A stretch of 64,000 nt of DNA. It comes from AWTP1-13 sp963827545 (lineage in GTDB: Bacteria > Pseudomonadota > Alphaproteobacteria > Rhizobiales > Hyphomicrobiaceae). Below are positions 53,943 through 62,613 of this stretch, one piece after another. A model generated the notes under the pieces. The model had not been told where the DNA came from. It made no database searches and worked only from the letters and a program-made list of their open reading frames with translations. Position numbers and translations under genes: made by a program. Where the stretch lies: the NCBI GenBank assembly GCA_963827545.1, contig CAWHBI010000041.1, positions 62,001 through 126,000 of the forward strand. Direction: 5' to 3'. Positions within the stretch are counted from its first letter, which is position 1. Every line of letters begins with the position of its first letter.

Positions 53943-54506
53943 TCATACCTGCTTGATCTCGGTTTCCTTGGTGATGAGCGTCTGATCGATCTCGTTGATC
54001 AGCTTGTCGGTCAGCTCCTGCACCTTGGCGGAATTCTTATGGTGCTCGTCCTCGCTCATTACCCCGTCCTTGTCGAGCTTCTTGAGCAGCTCCATGCCCT
54101 CGCGCCGCACGTTGCGCACCGCCACCCGCGCGTGCTCGGTATATTTGTGGGCAACCTTGACGAGCTCCTGCCGGCGTTCGGCGTTCAACGCCGGAATGGG
54201 TAGGCGTATCAGCGCGCCCTCGGTCACGGGATTGAGGCCCAGGTTGGCTTCGCGGATCGCCTTCTCGACTGCCGTCACCTGGCCTTTGTCCCAGACCTGC
54301 ACGGAGATCGTGCGCGCATCCGGGGTAGACACCGTCGCCACCTGGTTGATCGGCATGCGTGCGCCGTAGACGTTCACCATGACGGGATCCAGCAGGTGAA
54401 CGCTCGCGCGGCCCGTGCGCAACCCGCCAAACTCCTTCTTGAGGGTATCGATGGCACCGCGCATGCGGCGCTCGAGCTCCTTCAAATCGAACTTGCCCGC
54501 GGCCAT
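53943..54506 (-). CDS. frr: Ribosome recycling factor
   Basis: A 187-residue protein that splits post-termination ribosomes together with EF-G. The three-helix/beta core is recognised by LRTGRASVHLLDPVMVNVYG, PLPI-type residues around GALIRLPIPALNAERRQELVK, and VAVRNVRREGMELLKKLDKDG. ATG 54506 follows AGGGAGAGACCCC. It is between pyrH and uppS, the universal order of this cluster. Confidence 0.97.
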   Translation of the reverse strand: MAAGKFDLKELERRMRGAIDTLKKEFGGLRTGRASVHLLDPVMVNVYGARMPINQVATVSTPDARTISVQVWDKGQVTAVEKAIREANLGLNPVTEGALIRLPIPALNAERRQELVKVAHKYTEHARVAVRNVRREGMELLKKLDKDGVMSEDEHHKNSAKVQELTDKLINEIDQTLITKETEIKQV

Positions 54507-54615
54507 GGGGTCTCTCCCTTGCTGCGGGAGCCTCATGGGGGCTCCCTGCACACACTTTCCCGGGGCACCGAGCCGCCGACGGGCGCGACCCGGACCGCTT
54601 TCCTGCAGGTCGCTG

Positions 54616-55350
54616 CTACGTCTGGCCCTCGATAACGGTGGCCATCGCCTCGCCCCGCAAGACCTTCAAGAGATTACCCGGTTCCTCGATGGAAAACACA
54701 ACTACCGGAAGAGCATTGTCGCGAGCAAGCGCGATGGCAGCACCATCCATGACCCGCAAATCGCGAGCCAGGACCTCATTATAGGTCAATTTGTCATAAC
54801 GAATGGCCTTGGGGTTCTTTCTGGGATCTTCAGAATAGACCCCGTCGACCTGGGTGGCCTTGGCCAGCGCCGCGCAGTTCATCTCGACACCCCGCAAGGC
54901 CGCAGTGGTATCTGTCGTGAAGAACGGATTGCCCGTGCCGGCCGCAAAGATGACCACGCGTCTGCATTCCAGGTGGTGCAGCGCCTTGGACCGCACGAAT
55001 GACTCGCACACCGTGGGCATGGGAATGGCCGACATCACGCGTGCCTGCACCTCCAGCCGCTCCAGTCCGTTCTGCAGCGCCAGCGCGTTCATGACCGTCG
55101 CCAACATGCCCATGTAGTCGGCCGTGGCGCGATCCATGCCCTTGGCGGCACCGGCAAGCCCCCGAAAGATGTTGCCGCCGCCGATAACCACGGCGAGCTC
55201 GGCGCCGGCCTCGATGGCCTCCTTCATGTCACGGCAAAGGCGCATGACGACATCGACGTCGATGCCGTAGCCAGCTCTCCCCACCAGCGCCTCGCCGGAG
55301 AGCTTCAGAAGCAGTCGCTTGTAGCGGAGGCCGGTTGCCGAGCCGCCCAT
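54616..55350 (-). CDS. pyrH: Uridylate kinase
   Basis: A 244-residue UMP kinase of the amino-acid kinase fold, making UDP for nucleotide and nucleotide-sugar supply. Motifs: RLLLKLSGEALVG at the N-terminus, VIGGGNIFRG, GTGNPFFTTDTTAALRGVEM and the C-terminal LPVVVFSIEEPGNLLKVLRGE. It lies between tsf and frr; the start ATG 55350 gives the usual N-terminus. Confidence 0.97.
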   Translation of the reverse strand: MGGSATGLRYKRLLLKLSGEALVGRAGYGIDVDVVMRLCRDMKEAIEAGAELAVVIGGGNIFRGLAGAAKGMDRATADYMGMLATVMNALALQNGLERLEVQARVMSAIPMPTVCESFVRSKALHHLECRRVVIFAAGTGNPFFTTDTTAALRGVEMNCAALAKATQVDGVYSEDPRKNPKAIRYDKLTYNEVLARDLRVMDGAAIALARDNALPVVVFSIEEPGNLLKVLRGEAMATVIEGQT

Positions 55351-55454
55351 GAACGCAGCCTTCTCCCATCGTTGGCGGAGTTTATGCCGACTGCCGTCCG
55401 CGAAGCAACGCAGGCGGGCTCCGGAGCAGGGACATTAGAGCGATTCGAGGCTGT

Positions 55455-56396
55455 TCAGCGCTTGCCCGCTGCGGCTGCAACCTCGGCAGCGAAATCGCCA
55501 TCCTTCTTGTCGATGCCTTCGCCGAGAGCATAACGCACGAACTTGGCAATCCTGATGGGCGCTCCTGCAGTCTTCTCGGCGCCCTTCAGCACCTGCTCGA
55601 CGGTGGCCTTGCCGTCGCCGCCCGCACCCAGAAACGTCTGCTGCAGCAGCACGACCTGCTGATAGAACTCCTTGCGCAGCCGCCCCTCCACCATCTTGGC
55701 GACAATGTCGGCCGGCTTGCCGGACGCCTTCGCCTGCTCGGTGTAGACGGCCCGCTCGCGCTCGACGAGCGCAGGGTCGAGCTCATCGGCGCTGACAGCG
55801 GCAGGGCTGGCGGCGGCGATGTGCATCGCCACCTGCCGGCCCAGGGTCGCGAGAGCGGCCTTGTCGCCCGTGCTCTCGACCGCCACCAGCACGCCGATCT
55901 TGCCGAGGCCGTCGGCCACCTTGTTGTGCACGTAGTCGCTTACGACGCCGTCCGCCACCGACGCCTCGGCCGTGCGCCGCACGTTCATATTCTCGCCGAT
56001 GGTCGCCACCATCTCCTTGACGTACTCCTCGACCGACACGCTCTTGCCCGGATAGGTCATGGCGAGCAGCTTGGCGAGATCACCCTTGGCCTGCGGCGCC
56101 AGCGAGGTGATGCCCCGCACCAGCTCCTGGAACTGCGCGTTGCGGGCTACGAAATCGGTCTCCGAGTTGACCTCGACGATGGCGCCCGTTTTGTCCTTGG
56201 TCATCACGCCGATCAGACCTTCGGCGGCAACGCGGTCGGCCTTCTTGGCCGCCTTCGACAGGCCCTTCTTGCGCAGCCAGTCGACGGCCTCCTCCATCTC
56301 GCCCTTGGTCTCGGTGAGCGCGGTCTTGCAGTCCATCATGCCGGCGCCCGTCTTGTCGCGCAGCGCCTTCACCATGCTCGAGGTGACTACAGTCAT
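55455..56396 (-). CDS. tsf: Translation elongation factor Ts
   Basis: A 313-residue nucleotide exchange factor for EF-Tu. Motifs: VKALRDKTGAGMMDCKTALTE at the start, NSETDFVARNAQFQELV and SEYV-type VSVEEYVKEMVA. It is 69 bases downstream of rpsB and upstream of pyrH. The ATG 56396 and the spacing are as in other alphaproteobacteria. Confidence 0.97.
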   Translation of the reverse strand: MTVVTSSMVKALRDKTGAGMMDCKTALTETKGEMEEAVDWLRKKGLSKAAKKADRVAAEGLIGVMTKDKTGAIVEVNSETDFVARNAQFQELVRGITSLAPQAKGDLAKLLAMTYPGKSVSVEEYVKEMVATIGENMNVRRTAEASVADGVVSDYVHNKVADGLGKIGVLVAVESTGDKAALATLGRQVAMHIAAASPAAVSADELDPALVERERAVYTEQAKASGKPADIVAKMVEGRLRKEFYQQVVLLQQTFLGAGGDGKATVEQVLKGAEKTAGAPIRIAKFVRYALGEGIDKKDGDFAAEVAAAAGKR

Positions 56397-56465
56397 GGCA
56401 AATCCTCATGCTCTCAGCGGGTGCCGACCGTGCGCCAGTCCCGCGGCAATCGTTGGGCGCTGCCC

Positions 56466-57458
56466 TCAGGCAGCCGCTGCTTCGACCAGCTTCTTGGCGG
56501 CCGCAACCCAGCCGTCCGCCGCAATGCGGCCCTTGAGCCTCAAGGCGCGATCGAGGGCCTCGCCCATCTCCGGATCGAGGTCGGCGATCTGCCAGAAGTG
56601 GTAGACGCCGATGTCGTTGAGACGCTGCTCCAGCTTGTTGTCGATGTTGGGCAGGCGCTTGAGGTCGTCGGCATCGCCGCGCGGCGCCTCGATGCCCTTG
56701 AACACGGGCAGGTCCGGCAGCTGCTCCGACGGCGGCGTCTCCGCCGCGCCGAGATCGGCACCGGCCTGAGCCTGGCCACGTTCGATGCCGGAGATGGCGG
56801 CGCGCGCAACGAGATCGCAGTAGAGCGTGATGGCGCGCCCGGCGTCATCGTTGCCGGGAATGGGGAAGTCGATGCCGTCGGGATCGCAGTTGGTATCGAT
56901 GATGGCAACGATGGGGATGTTCAGCTTTTTGGCCTCCGCGATCGCGATCTCCTCCTTGTTGGTGTCGATCACGAACAGCAGGTCGGGCAGACCGCCCATC
57001 TCCTTGATGCCGCCCAGCGACTTGTTGAGGCTGTCGCGGTCGCGCGTGAGCTGCAGGATTTCTTTCTTGGTGCGGCCCTTGGCTTCGCCGGCGAGCATCT
57101 CCTCGAGCTGCTTCAGGCGCCGGATCGACTGCGAGATGGTCTTCCAGTTGGTCAGCGTGCCGCCGAGCCAGCGATGGTTGATGTAGTACTGGGCCGAGCG
57201 CTTGGCAGCCTCGGCGATGCCCTCGGACGCCTGGCGCTTGGTGCCGACGAACAGCACACGCCCGCGCCCCGCCACCACGTCGCTGACCTTCACCAGCGCC
57301 TGGTGCAGCAGCGGAACCGTCTGAGCAAGATCGATGATGTGGATGTTGTTGCGTACACCAAAGATGAACGGGGCCATCTTCGGGTTCCAGCGATGGCTCT
57401 GGTGGCCGAAGTGCACGCCAGCCTCGAGCAGCTGGCGCATGTTGTATGCGGGTAGCAT
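56466..57458 (-). CDS. rpsB: 30S ribosomal protein S2 with C-terminal helix-hairpin-helix tail
   Basis: A 330-residue S2 protein, longer than the usual 240-260. The S2 core spans about residues 1-230 (MRQLLEAGVHFGHQSHRWNP, FVGTKRQA, NHRWLGGTLTNWKTI, then LLFVIDTNKEE and IDTNCDPDGIDFPIPGNDDA). The tail holds a helix-hairpin-helix-like module, LKRLPNIDNKLEQRLNDIGV and WQIADLDPEMGEALDRALRL, as in many Hyphomicrobiales S2 proteins. ATG 57458 has AAAAGGGAACT upstream. It begins the large leftward cluster. Confidence 0.96.
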   Translation of the reverse strand: MLPAYNMRQLLEAGVHFGHQSHRWNPKMAPFIFGVRNNIHIIDLAQTVPLLHQALVKVSDVVAGRGRVLFVGTKRQASEGIAEAAKRSAQYYINHRWLGGTLTNWKTISQSIRRLKQLEEMLAGEAKGRTKKEILQLTRDRDSLNKSLGGIKEMGGLPDLLFVIDTNKEEIAIAEAKKLNIPIVAIIDTNCDPDGIDFPIPGNDDAGRAITLYCDLVARAAISGIERGQAQAGADLGAAETPPSEQLPDLPVFKGIEAPRGDADDLKRLPNIDNKLEQRLNDIGVYHFWQIADLDPEMGEALDRALRLKGRIAADGWVAAAKKLVEAAAA

Positions 57459-57615
57459 GCGAGTTCCCTTTTCCGGTTCGACCTCCGCGGGACCTGTCCA
57501 GGCCAGCCGCCGTTCGGGCTGCCGGCCCACCGGAGCGCCAGACGGGGCTTTTCATCCGCCGGCGCCATTGTTCCGCGTGTGTGATGGGGCGGTGTGTAGC
57601 TGCTAACGGCTCGAT

Positions 57616-57807
57616 TTACAAGGGCGAATGACGGCCTCGGCGCCGCGGCGCACGACCCACCGCGCAGTCTTTGGGCTTGGCTTGACCAAGGTCCAAGGCA
57701 ATGAGTCGACGCAGGTACTCAGCTAGGGAGATCCCTTGCTCGGCGGCCCTCGCTCGAGCACGCCGCTTCATTTCGAGCGGCATGATTATTTGCTTGCGTA
57801 CCCTCAT
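57616..57807 (-). CDS. Ribbon-helix-helix (antitoxin-like) protein
   Basis: A 63-residue protein whose first 42 residues (KQIIMPLEMKRRARARAAEQ then GISLAEYLRRLIALDLG) match the ribbon-helix-helix fold of VapB/CopG antitoxins. The last 20 residues are basic and Pro-rich and may be read-through of a shifted end. No PIN or RelE toxin frame is visible on either side, so it is an orphan antitoxin or a small regulator. Confidence 0.65.
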   Translation of the reverse strand: MRVRKQIIMPLEMKRRARARAAEQGISLAEYLRRLIALDLGQAKPKDCAVGRAPRRRGRHSPL

Positions 57808-57838
57808 GGCCCGTCATGCCATCACCGCCCACCCTCGG

Positions 57839-58984
57839 TCAATCGAAGTCCCGCGTGATGTCGAAGGTGCGCACCGCGTCCAGGTGGTCGGGCGGTGTCA
57901 GCCACAGCTCCTCGTGGCGCAGCGTGCGCCGTGTGTCGTTGACGCCCGCCTGCCAGTGCTCCTCCATGGAGACGCGCGAGAATTCGTAGTCCTTGGTCTG
58001 GGTCTCGTAGTTCTTTTCGCGATAGATCAGGTGCGCGATGCTCATGGACACGCAGTTGCCATACAGCGTGCTGATCGCCCGCACGTCTTCGTCATTCCTG
58101 TAGGCATCGGGCAGCTTGTTGATCAGCCGCTCCACGGCGCGCCTGAGCTGATGGGCGCCGCGCGCGACATCGGTGTTGAGCCGCGTGCGCGACGAATAGA
58201 GGATGTCCTTCTGCCGCTCGTAGACATCGAGCAGATTGCGAGGCAGCGACCCGCGCGCGCTGAACAGGTCCACCTGAAACACCAGCATGCTGTCGTCGCG
58301 CTGCGCATCCAACAGGTACTGCAGCGGCGTGTTGGTGACGACCCCGCCGTCCCAGTAGTGCTCGCCCTCGATCTCGACCGGCGCGAAGCCCGGCGGCAGC
58401 GCGGCGCTCGCCATGATGTGCTCCGGTCCCAGCCGCCGCTCGCGCGTGTCGAAGTAGACCGAGTTGCCCTTGCGGATGTTGGCGGCGCCCACGCTCAGGC
58501 GCGGGTGACCGTCGTTGAGCAGATCGAAGTCGACGAACTGCTCAAGCGTCTGGCGCAGCGGCGCCGTGTCGTAGAAGCTGAGCGCGCCCTCCGTCCCCCA
58601 CGGTTGCAGCCAGGCCGACGGCACGCGCGGGCGGAAGAAGCCGGGCACGCCCGAAGCCAGGCTGGCGAGCGCGCTCCACTCGTTGAAGAAGCCGCGCGCC
58701 ACGTCGCCGTTGAGCAGCGGGTTGGCCGGGACGCCGTCGGTGACCAGGTCCCAGAATGCGCGCAGACGCTCCACGCGCCGTTCCGGCGGGCTGCCGGCAA
58801 TCAGCGCGCCGTTGATGGCGCCGACGGAGACACCGGCGATCCAGTCGGGCTCGTAGCCGCCCTCGGCGAGGGTCGCATAGACGCCGGCCTGGTAGGCGCC
58901 GAGCGCCCCGCCGCCCTGCAGCACGAGACCGACGCTGGCACAGTGCTCCGGCAGCGGCTTGCGCTTGGGCGGTGCGCCGATCAT
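57839..58984 (-). CDS. Patatin-like phospholipase
   Basis: A 381-residue patatin-domain hydrolase. Oxyanion hole GLVLQGGGALGAYQAG at about 17-32, nucleophile Ser in GVSVG and catalytic Asp in WDGGVVTNTPLQ; a C-terminal DUF3734-like part (about 250-381) contains TQTKDYEFSRVSMEEHW. It should hydrolyse acyl esters of phospholipids; no signal peptide is present. Its ATG overlaps the stop of a tiny upstream lipoprotein gene by 4 bases (ATGA), so the two are translated together. Confidence 0.92.
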   Translation of the reverse strand: MIGAPPKRKPLPEHCASVGLVLQGGGALGAYQAGVYATLAEGGYEPDWIAGVSVGAINGALIAGSPPERRVERLRAFWDLVTDGVPANPLLNGDVARGFFNEWSALASLASGVPGFFRPRVPSAWLQPWGTEGALSFYDTAPLRQTLEQFVDFDLLNDGHPRLSVGAANIRKGNSVYFDTRERRLGPEHIMASAALPPGFAPVEIEGEHYWDGGVVTNTPLQYLLDAQRDDSMLVFQVDLFSARGSLPRNLLDVYERQKDILYSSRTRLNTDVARGAHQLRRAVERLINKLPDAYRNDEDVRAISTLYGNCVSMSIAHLIYREKNYETQTKDYEFSRVSMEEHWQAGVNDTRRTLRHEELWLTPPDHLDAVRTFDITRDFD

Positions 58985-59142
58985 CGCCGCGCCTCGACCG
59001 CTACCTCGGGCGGTATGTGGGTCCACGGATAGCCTTCGCGTCCGAGCTTTTGCCCCAGCGCGATGACACAACCGGCGAGCGTCAGCGCCGACAGCGCCAA
59101 TGCCACAATCTGGCCTGCCACCCGGGCGCCGACGCAAAACAT
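58981..59142 (-). CDS. Small lipoprotein (53 codons) coupled to the patatin gene
   Basis: A short frame from ATG 59142 to TGA 58981 encodes 53 residues: a hydrophobic N-terminus ending in a lipobox LTLAGC (Cys25) and a tail of 28 residues containing LGREGYPWTHIPPEV. The stop overlaps the patatin start (ATGA at 58981-58984). It is too short for common gene finders. Supporting evidence is the lipobox, the coupling and the lack of another use for the sequence; ribosome-site evidence is weak. Confidence 0.6.
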   Translation of the reverse strand: MFCVGARVAGQIVALALSALTLAGCVIALGQKLGREGYPWTHIPPEVAVEARR

Positions 59143-59320
59143 GGGCGCGATCGCTCCCACTCCAGCTTACGCCGCATAAGCCTGTGATATGGCAGGTTTA
59201 ACATGCCTTGACCAGGGCGCATCCCATGGGGCGCGTGCTGCCAGGCGCGTGCCGTGCTGACGCCCGGCCGCCGCCGCGCTAAGCTTGGCTCTCCGACACG
59301 CCTCGCTAGGAGCACCCACC

Positions 59321-60322
59321 ATGGCCTTGGGCTCGTTCGGCTACGCCACCTTGCGATCGGACATGATCGACGACTGGGCCGAGTACGGGGTGAAGTTCCT
59401 GGGTCTGCAGCTGGTCGAGCGCACCCGATCGGCGCTCAGGTTCCGCATGGACGACCGTAAGCAGCGCATCGTGGTCTCTTCGGATGAGGCCGCGGAGAAC
59501 ATCTTCGGCTGGGAGGTCGAGGACACAGCGGCCCTGGACGCGCTTGCCGGCCGGCTCGAGGCCGCCAGAATTGCCGTCGAGCGGGTCTCTCCGGCGGTGG
59601 CCAGCCTGCGCGGCGTGCGCGAGGCGATCCGTTTTGCCGATCCCGCAGGCAACCGGCTGGAGGCTTTTCACGGTGCCGAGATTGCCGACGCCCCCTTCGT
59701 CCCCGGGCGGCCGATATCTGGCTTCCGTACAGGCGCGCTCGGCATGGGCCACGTCGTGCTGCACGTGAAGAGCGTGGGTGACCTGCGATGGTTCTACCAG
59801 GATGTGCTGGGCTTCCGCCTCACCGACTACTTCCTCAAGCCCTTCCAGGCCTACTTCTTCCACCTCAATCCGCGCCATCACAGCCTCGCCATGATCGAGA
59901 CGGGACGCGGCGGCATCCATCACATCATGATGGAGCTCTACAACCTGGACGACGTCGGGCAGGCCTACGATCTGGCCTGCGCCGACCCGCCGTCGCGCAT
60001 CGGCACGACGCTGGGACGGCACACCAACGATTTGGTGACATCTTTCTACGCCCGCACGCCCAACGACTTCATGGTCGAGTACGGCTGGGGCGGCCGGTCG
60101 ATCGATCCCGCCAACTGGCAGCCCGCCGAGGTGACCCATGGACCGAGCCTGTGGGGCCATGACCGCACGTGGCTGCCGCCTGAGCAGCTGGCCGAATCCC
60201 GCGCGATGCGCGCCAGGGCTGCGGCTGAGGGCCTGCGCCAGCCCGTGCAGGTGATCGAGGGCAACTATGCCGTCGGCGCCGGCTCGTGTGCGTGGTGGGA
60301 TGGCGTCCGCGGCAAGCGCTGA
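59321..60322 (+). CDS. Extradiol dioxygenase-like protein (VOC family)
   Basis: A 333-residue protein with two vicinal-oxygen-chelate modules, the layout of 2,3-dihydroxybiphenyl 1,2-dioxygenases. The active C-terminal module has GMGHVVLHVKSVGDL (metal His), GIHHIMMELYNLDDV (metal His) and DFMVEYGWGG (metal Glu), so all three Fe ligands are present. It would cleave an aromatic catechol ring. The start ATG 59321 follows TAGGAGCACCCACC. A terminator-like hairpin begins right at its stop codon. Confidence 0.9.
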   Translation: MALGSFGYATLRSDMIDDWAEYGVKFLGLQLVERTRSALRFRMDDRKQRIVVSSDEAAENIFGWEVEDTAALDALAGRLEAARIAVERVSPAVASLRGVREAIRFADPAGNRLEAFHGAEIADAPFVPGRPISGFRTGALGMGHVVLHVKSVGDLRWFYQDVLGFRLTDYFLKPFQAYFFHLNPRHHSLAMIETGRGGIHHIMMELYNLDDVGQAYDLACADPPSRIGTTLGRHTNDLVTSFYARTPNDFMVEYGWGGRSIDPANWQPAEVTHGPSLWGHDRTWLPPEQLAESRAMRARAAAEGLRQPVQVIEGNYAVGAGSCAWWDGVRGKR

Positions 60323-60348
60323 GGCGGCGCTCCGAGGAACGCCGCCTC
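60321..60348. terminator. Bidirectional terminator hairpin
   Basis: GAGGCGGCG (60321-60329) and CGCCGCCTC (60340-60348) form a perfect 9-bp GC stem with a 10-base loop, followed by CTTCTTC. It lies between the convergent ends of the dioxygenase-like gene and the DUF6481 gene and could end transcription from both sides. Confidence 0.8.
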
Positions 60349-60364
60349 CTTCTTCGTCGCGGCG

Positions 60365-60730
60365 TTACTTCTTGGTCTGCCGGGCTTTGCGGGCCGCATA
60401 TCTGGCGTCGCGCTCTTTCTTGCGCTCCGCCGCATCGGCCGCGTCACGTATTACCTTCTCCACCGCTTCGCGCCTTTCGCGCGCCTCGCGCTCGACCTTC
60501 TCGATGGCCTCGCGCTCGGCCCGCGCCGCGGCTTCGACTTCCTTTGCCGCCTTGCGCTCGGCGGCACGGGCTTCGCGGGCAGCCGCGATCGCCATTCTAT
60601 CTTCTTTGCGTTTGACAACCGCCGGGTCGTCTGCCGTCGGCCGCGCTCGAAATTTCGCCAGGGCAGCATCTCTCGCGGTTGCGGCCGCGCTCAGGCGATC
60701 ACTGAATGATTTCTCTTTGTAGCCCTTCAT
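60365..60730 (-). CDS. DUF6481 family coiled-coil protein
   Basis: A 121-residue, highly charged, Ala/Arg/Glu-rich protein starting with GYKEKSFSDRLSAAATAR, the signature of a small family regularly encoded just downstream of cold-shock protein genes in Hyphomicrobiales. The rest is one long coiled coil. Function is unknown. It lies 160 bases after cspA on the same strand, with hairpins between. Confidence 0.85.
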   Translation of the reverse strand: MKGYKEKSFSDRLSAAATARDAALAKFRARPTADDPAVVKRKEDRMAIAAAREARAAERKAAKEVEAAARAEREAIEKVEREARERREAVEKVIRDAADAAERKKERDARYAARKARQTKK

Positions 60731-60829
60731 GCCAGTCCTTCTGTATGACATCTGCGCCGGGACAAACTCACAACCCCACGCCTTCGATGCGAGCAATGCG
60801 TGCATCGCCTCGATATCTCATGCGCGAGG

Positions 60830-60882
60830 GCCGCCCGTAGGGCGGCGCCGATGGCGAGCGCGCCGGTAGCCGACGCGCTCGC
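60830..60882 (-). terminator. Double hairpin after cspA
   Basis: GCGAGCGCG/CGCGCTCGC (60854-60862, 60874-60882) is a perfect 9-bp stem just after cspA, and GCCGCCC/GGGCGGC (60830-60846) is a second hairpin. No T-run follows, so it could be a weak terminator or an mRNA-stabilising end between cspA and the DUF6481 gene. Confidence 0.5.
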
Positions 60883-60890
60883 TGCAGGCC

Positions 60891-61100
60891 TCAGGCGGCC
60901 TGGATGTTGCTCACCGCGATCTTGCCGGTACGGCGGTCCGGTTGGGTCTCGAAGCGGACCTTCTGGCCTTCGCGAAGACCGCTCATGCCGGCGCGCTCGA
61001 GCGCAGTGGCGTGTACGAACACATCCTTGCCGCCGTTGTCGGGCTGGATGAAGCCGTAACCCTTCTGCTCGTTGTAGAATTTGACTGTGCCGCTTTCCAT
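60891..61100 (-). CDS. cspA: Cold shock-like protein
   Basis: A 69-residue OB-fold RNA chaperone. RNP1-type KGYGFIQPDNG and RNP2-type DVFVHATAL are both present. The start ATG 61100 is preceded by AAAAGGAAGTTCT. The 219 bases upstream hold no gene and probably form a long 5' leader, as in other cold-shock genes. It melts RNA secondary structure and stimulates translation on cold or other stress. Confidence 0.95.
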   Translation of the reverse strand: MESGTVKFYNEQKGYGFIQPDNGGKDVFVHATALERAGMSGLREGQKVRFETQPDRRTGKIAVSNIQAA

Positions 61101-61319
61101 AGAACTTCCTTTTCGAGGCGTAGTTTCGATGAGCTGACGCCCACGCCGAGGCGTGACCGGCGGCTCGAGCTTGTCGATGTTTGGAAGAGAGTTCTGATCG
61201 TGCGCCCGGCAATGCCAAGGCGATACGGCCCCTCGTCTGGCCAACGTCGATGGGGAGACATAAATCCGTTCAGGCCGGATTGCAAGTGCGGCTTGCCTGC
61301 CAATAGACGTTGCTCTCGA

Positions 61320-61580
61320 TCACGTGAGGCTACCTTTCACCACGGCAAGTCCGACGAGATAGAGGAAGGCCACCGGTGCGGCTAGAATCAGCAGGATCGG
61401 CCACAGATTCGAGCCGGCGGCGAAGGCGAAGCCTGCATGGATGGCGAGGGGAACCATGAGCAGCAGCGGCACCAGGGACCACACGAACCAGCGCCCGCGA
61501 TAGCGCCAGGCGGTGAGGACTTGCAGGAAGAGGTAGGCCGGGCCAGTCAGGGTCACCAGTTCGCCGATCAGCCACTCCAT
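61320..61580 (-). CDS. Small membrane protein, unknown
   Basis: An 86-residue hydrophobic protein with three membrane segments (about 9-25, 30-55 and 59-80). I do not recognise a family. It starts at ATG 61580, about 140 bases from the divergent glutathione S-transferase gene, and lies upstream of cspA on the same strand with a 219-base gap. Confidence 0.65.
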   Translation of the reverse strand: MEWLIGELVTLTGPAYLFLQVLTAWRYRGRWFVWSLVPLLLMVPLAIHAGFAFAAGSNLWPILLILAAPVAFLYLVGLAVVKGSLT

Positions 61581-61717
61581 ACGCTATGCCTCCGCGCACC
61601 CTGACCAATTGCGGGACGTCTCGTCCCAATCCCGATGAGCCGCGCGATCCCCCGCCAGCGCCGCAATCCTGCGCTAGCACGCCGGCAGCCCTGCCGCCGA
61701 ACGCATGGAGCCCGCCG

Positions 61718-62353
61718 ATGCCCAAGCTCACGCTCTATCACGCCGCCCCCTCACGCTCGTCGATCGTGCACTGGATGCTGGAGGAGCTGGGCGAGCCCTA
61801 TGACATCCACCTCGTCAGCTTCAAGAAGGGCGAAAACCTCGAGCCCGAGTATCTCGCCATCAACCCCATGGGCAAGCTGCCGGCTATCAGGCACGGCGAC
61901 ACTGTCGTCACCGAAGCCGCCGCCATCTGCACCTATCTGGCTGACGAGTTCCCGCACGCCAAGCTCAATATTCCCATCGGCAATCCGGCGCGCGGCGTCT
62001 ATCTCAAGTGGCTGTTCTTCGGACCGAGCTGCGTGGAGCCGGCCATCACGGAGCGCGCCTTCCCACGCAAAGAGCCGCCGGCGCGCTCCACCCTTGGTTT
62101 TGGCGACTACGACACGGTGATGAACGTGCTCGCCAAAGGAGCCGGCGCGGCCGACCCCTACCTGATGGGAAAGCAGTTCACCGCCGCCGACGTGATCATC
62201 GGCTCGGGCCTGCGCTGGGGCATGATGTTCAAACTGATCCCCGACCGGCCAGAGTTCACGGCCTACGTCGGCCGCCTCTCCGAGCGCCCGGCCCTCAAAC
62301 GCGCGACCGAGAGGGACGCCAAGCTCCAGAAGGAGCAGGAGGGGGCAAGTTAG
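61718..62353 (+). CDS. Glutathione S-transferase family protein
   Basis: A 211-residue cytoplasmic enzyme. The thioredoxin-like N-terminal domain has PKLTLYHAAPSRSSIVHWML, INPMGKLPAIRHGD (cis-Pro) and VTEAAAICTYLAD; the all-helical C-terminal domain ends in LSERPALKRATERDAK. The active residue is likely Ser or Tyr near PSRSS. It may conjugate or reduce with glutathione. The ATG 61718 follows TGGAGCCCGCCG; an open frame further upstream has no homology. It appears as a single-gene unit. Confidence 0.9.
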   Translation: MPKLTLYHAAPSRSSIVHWMLEELGEPYDIHLVSFKKGENLEPEYLAINPMGKLPAIRHGDTVVTEAAAICTYLADEFPHAKLNIPIGNPARGVYLKWLFFGPSCVEPAITERAFPRKEPPARSTLGFGDYDTVMNVLAKGAGAADPYLMGKQFTAADVIIGSGLRWGMMFKLIPDRPEFTAYVGRLSERPALKRATERDAKLQKEQEGAS

Positions 62354-62613
62354 AGCAGCCGCCTGACGCGGCGCCCGCTCACCGCGACCCAGCCCCGAGC
62401 CTGCTCCCCTTGTGCCAGCCGGGCACCCGCCGATCAGCGCAGAGCCGCGAGGTCCCGGCGGCAAATTTGATCCCCTAGGGCCCCCACCAGCCTTCTGTTT
62501 GCGTGCGCGAGCGTACGAACGCGCCGCTTGCAAACTCTCAGCGCTCGCCATAATATGCGTTTTCAGAAGATTCCATCGTTTTTGGGCGATTGCACTTCGA
62601 GGCGGGAGGAAGA
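62354..62613. other. Intergenic stretch without a gene
   Basis: About 260 bases between the GST gene and the following unknown gene. I see no coding frame or RNA gene; a promoter for the next gene is likely in the AT-richer part around 62540-62590. Confidence 0.4.

Noticed and set aside
55821..57455. 544-codon open frame opposite tsf and rpsB
   Set aside because: Antisense to two universal genes, with a composition rich in His, Arg and Ala; a shadow.
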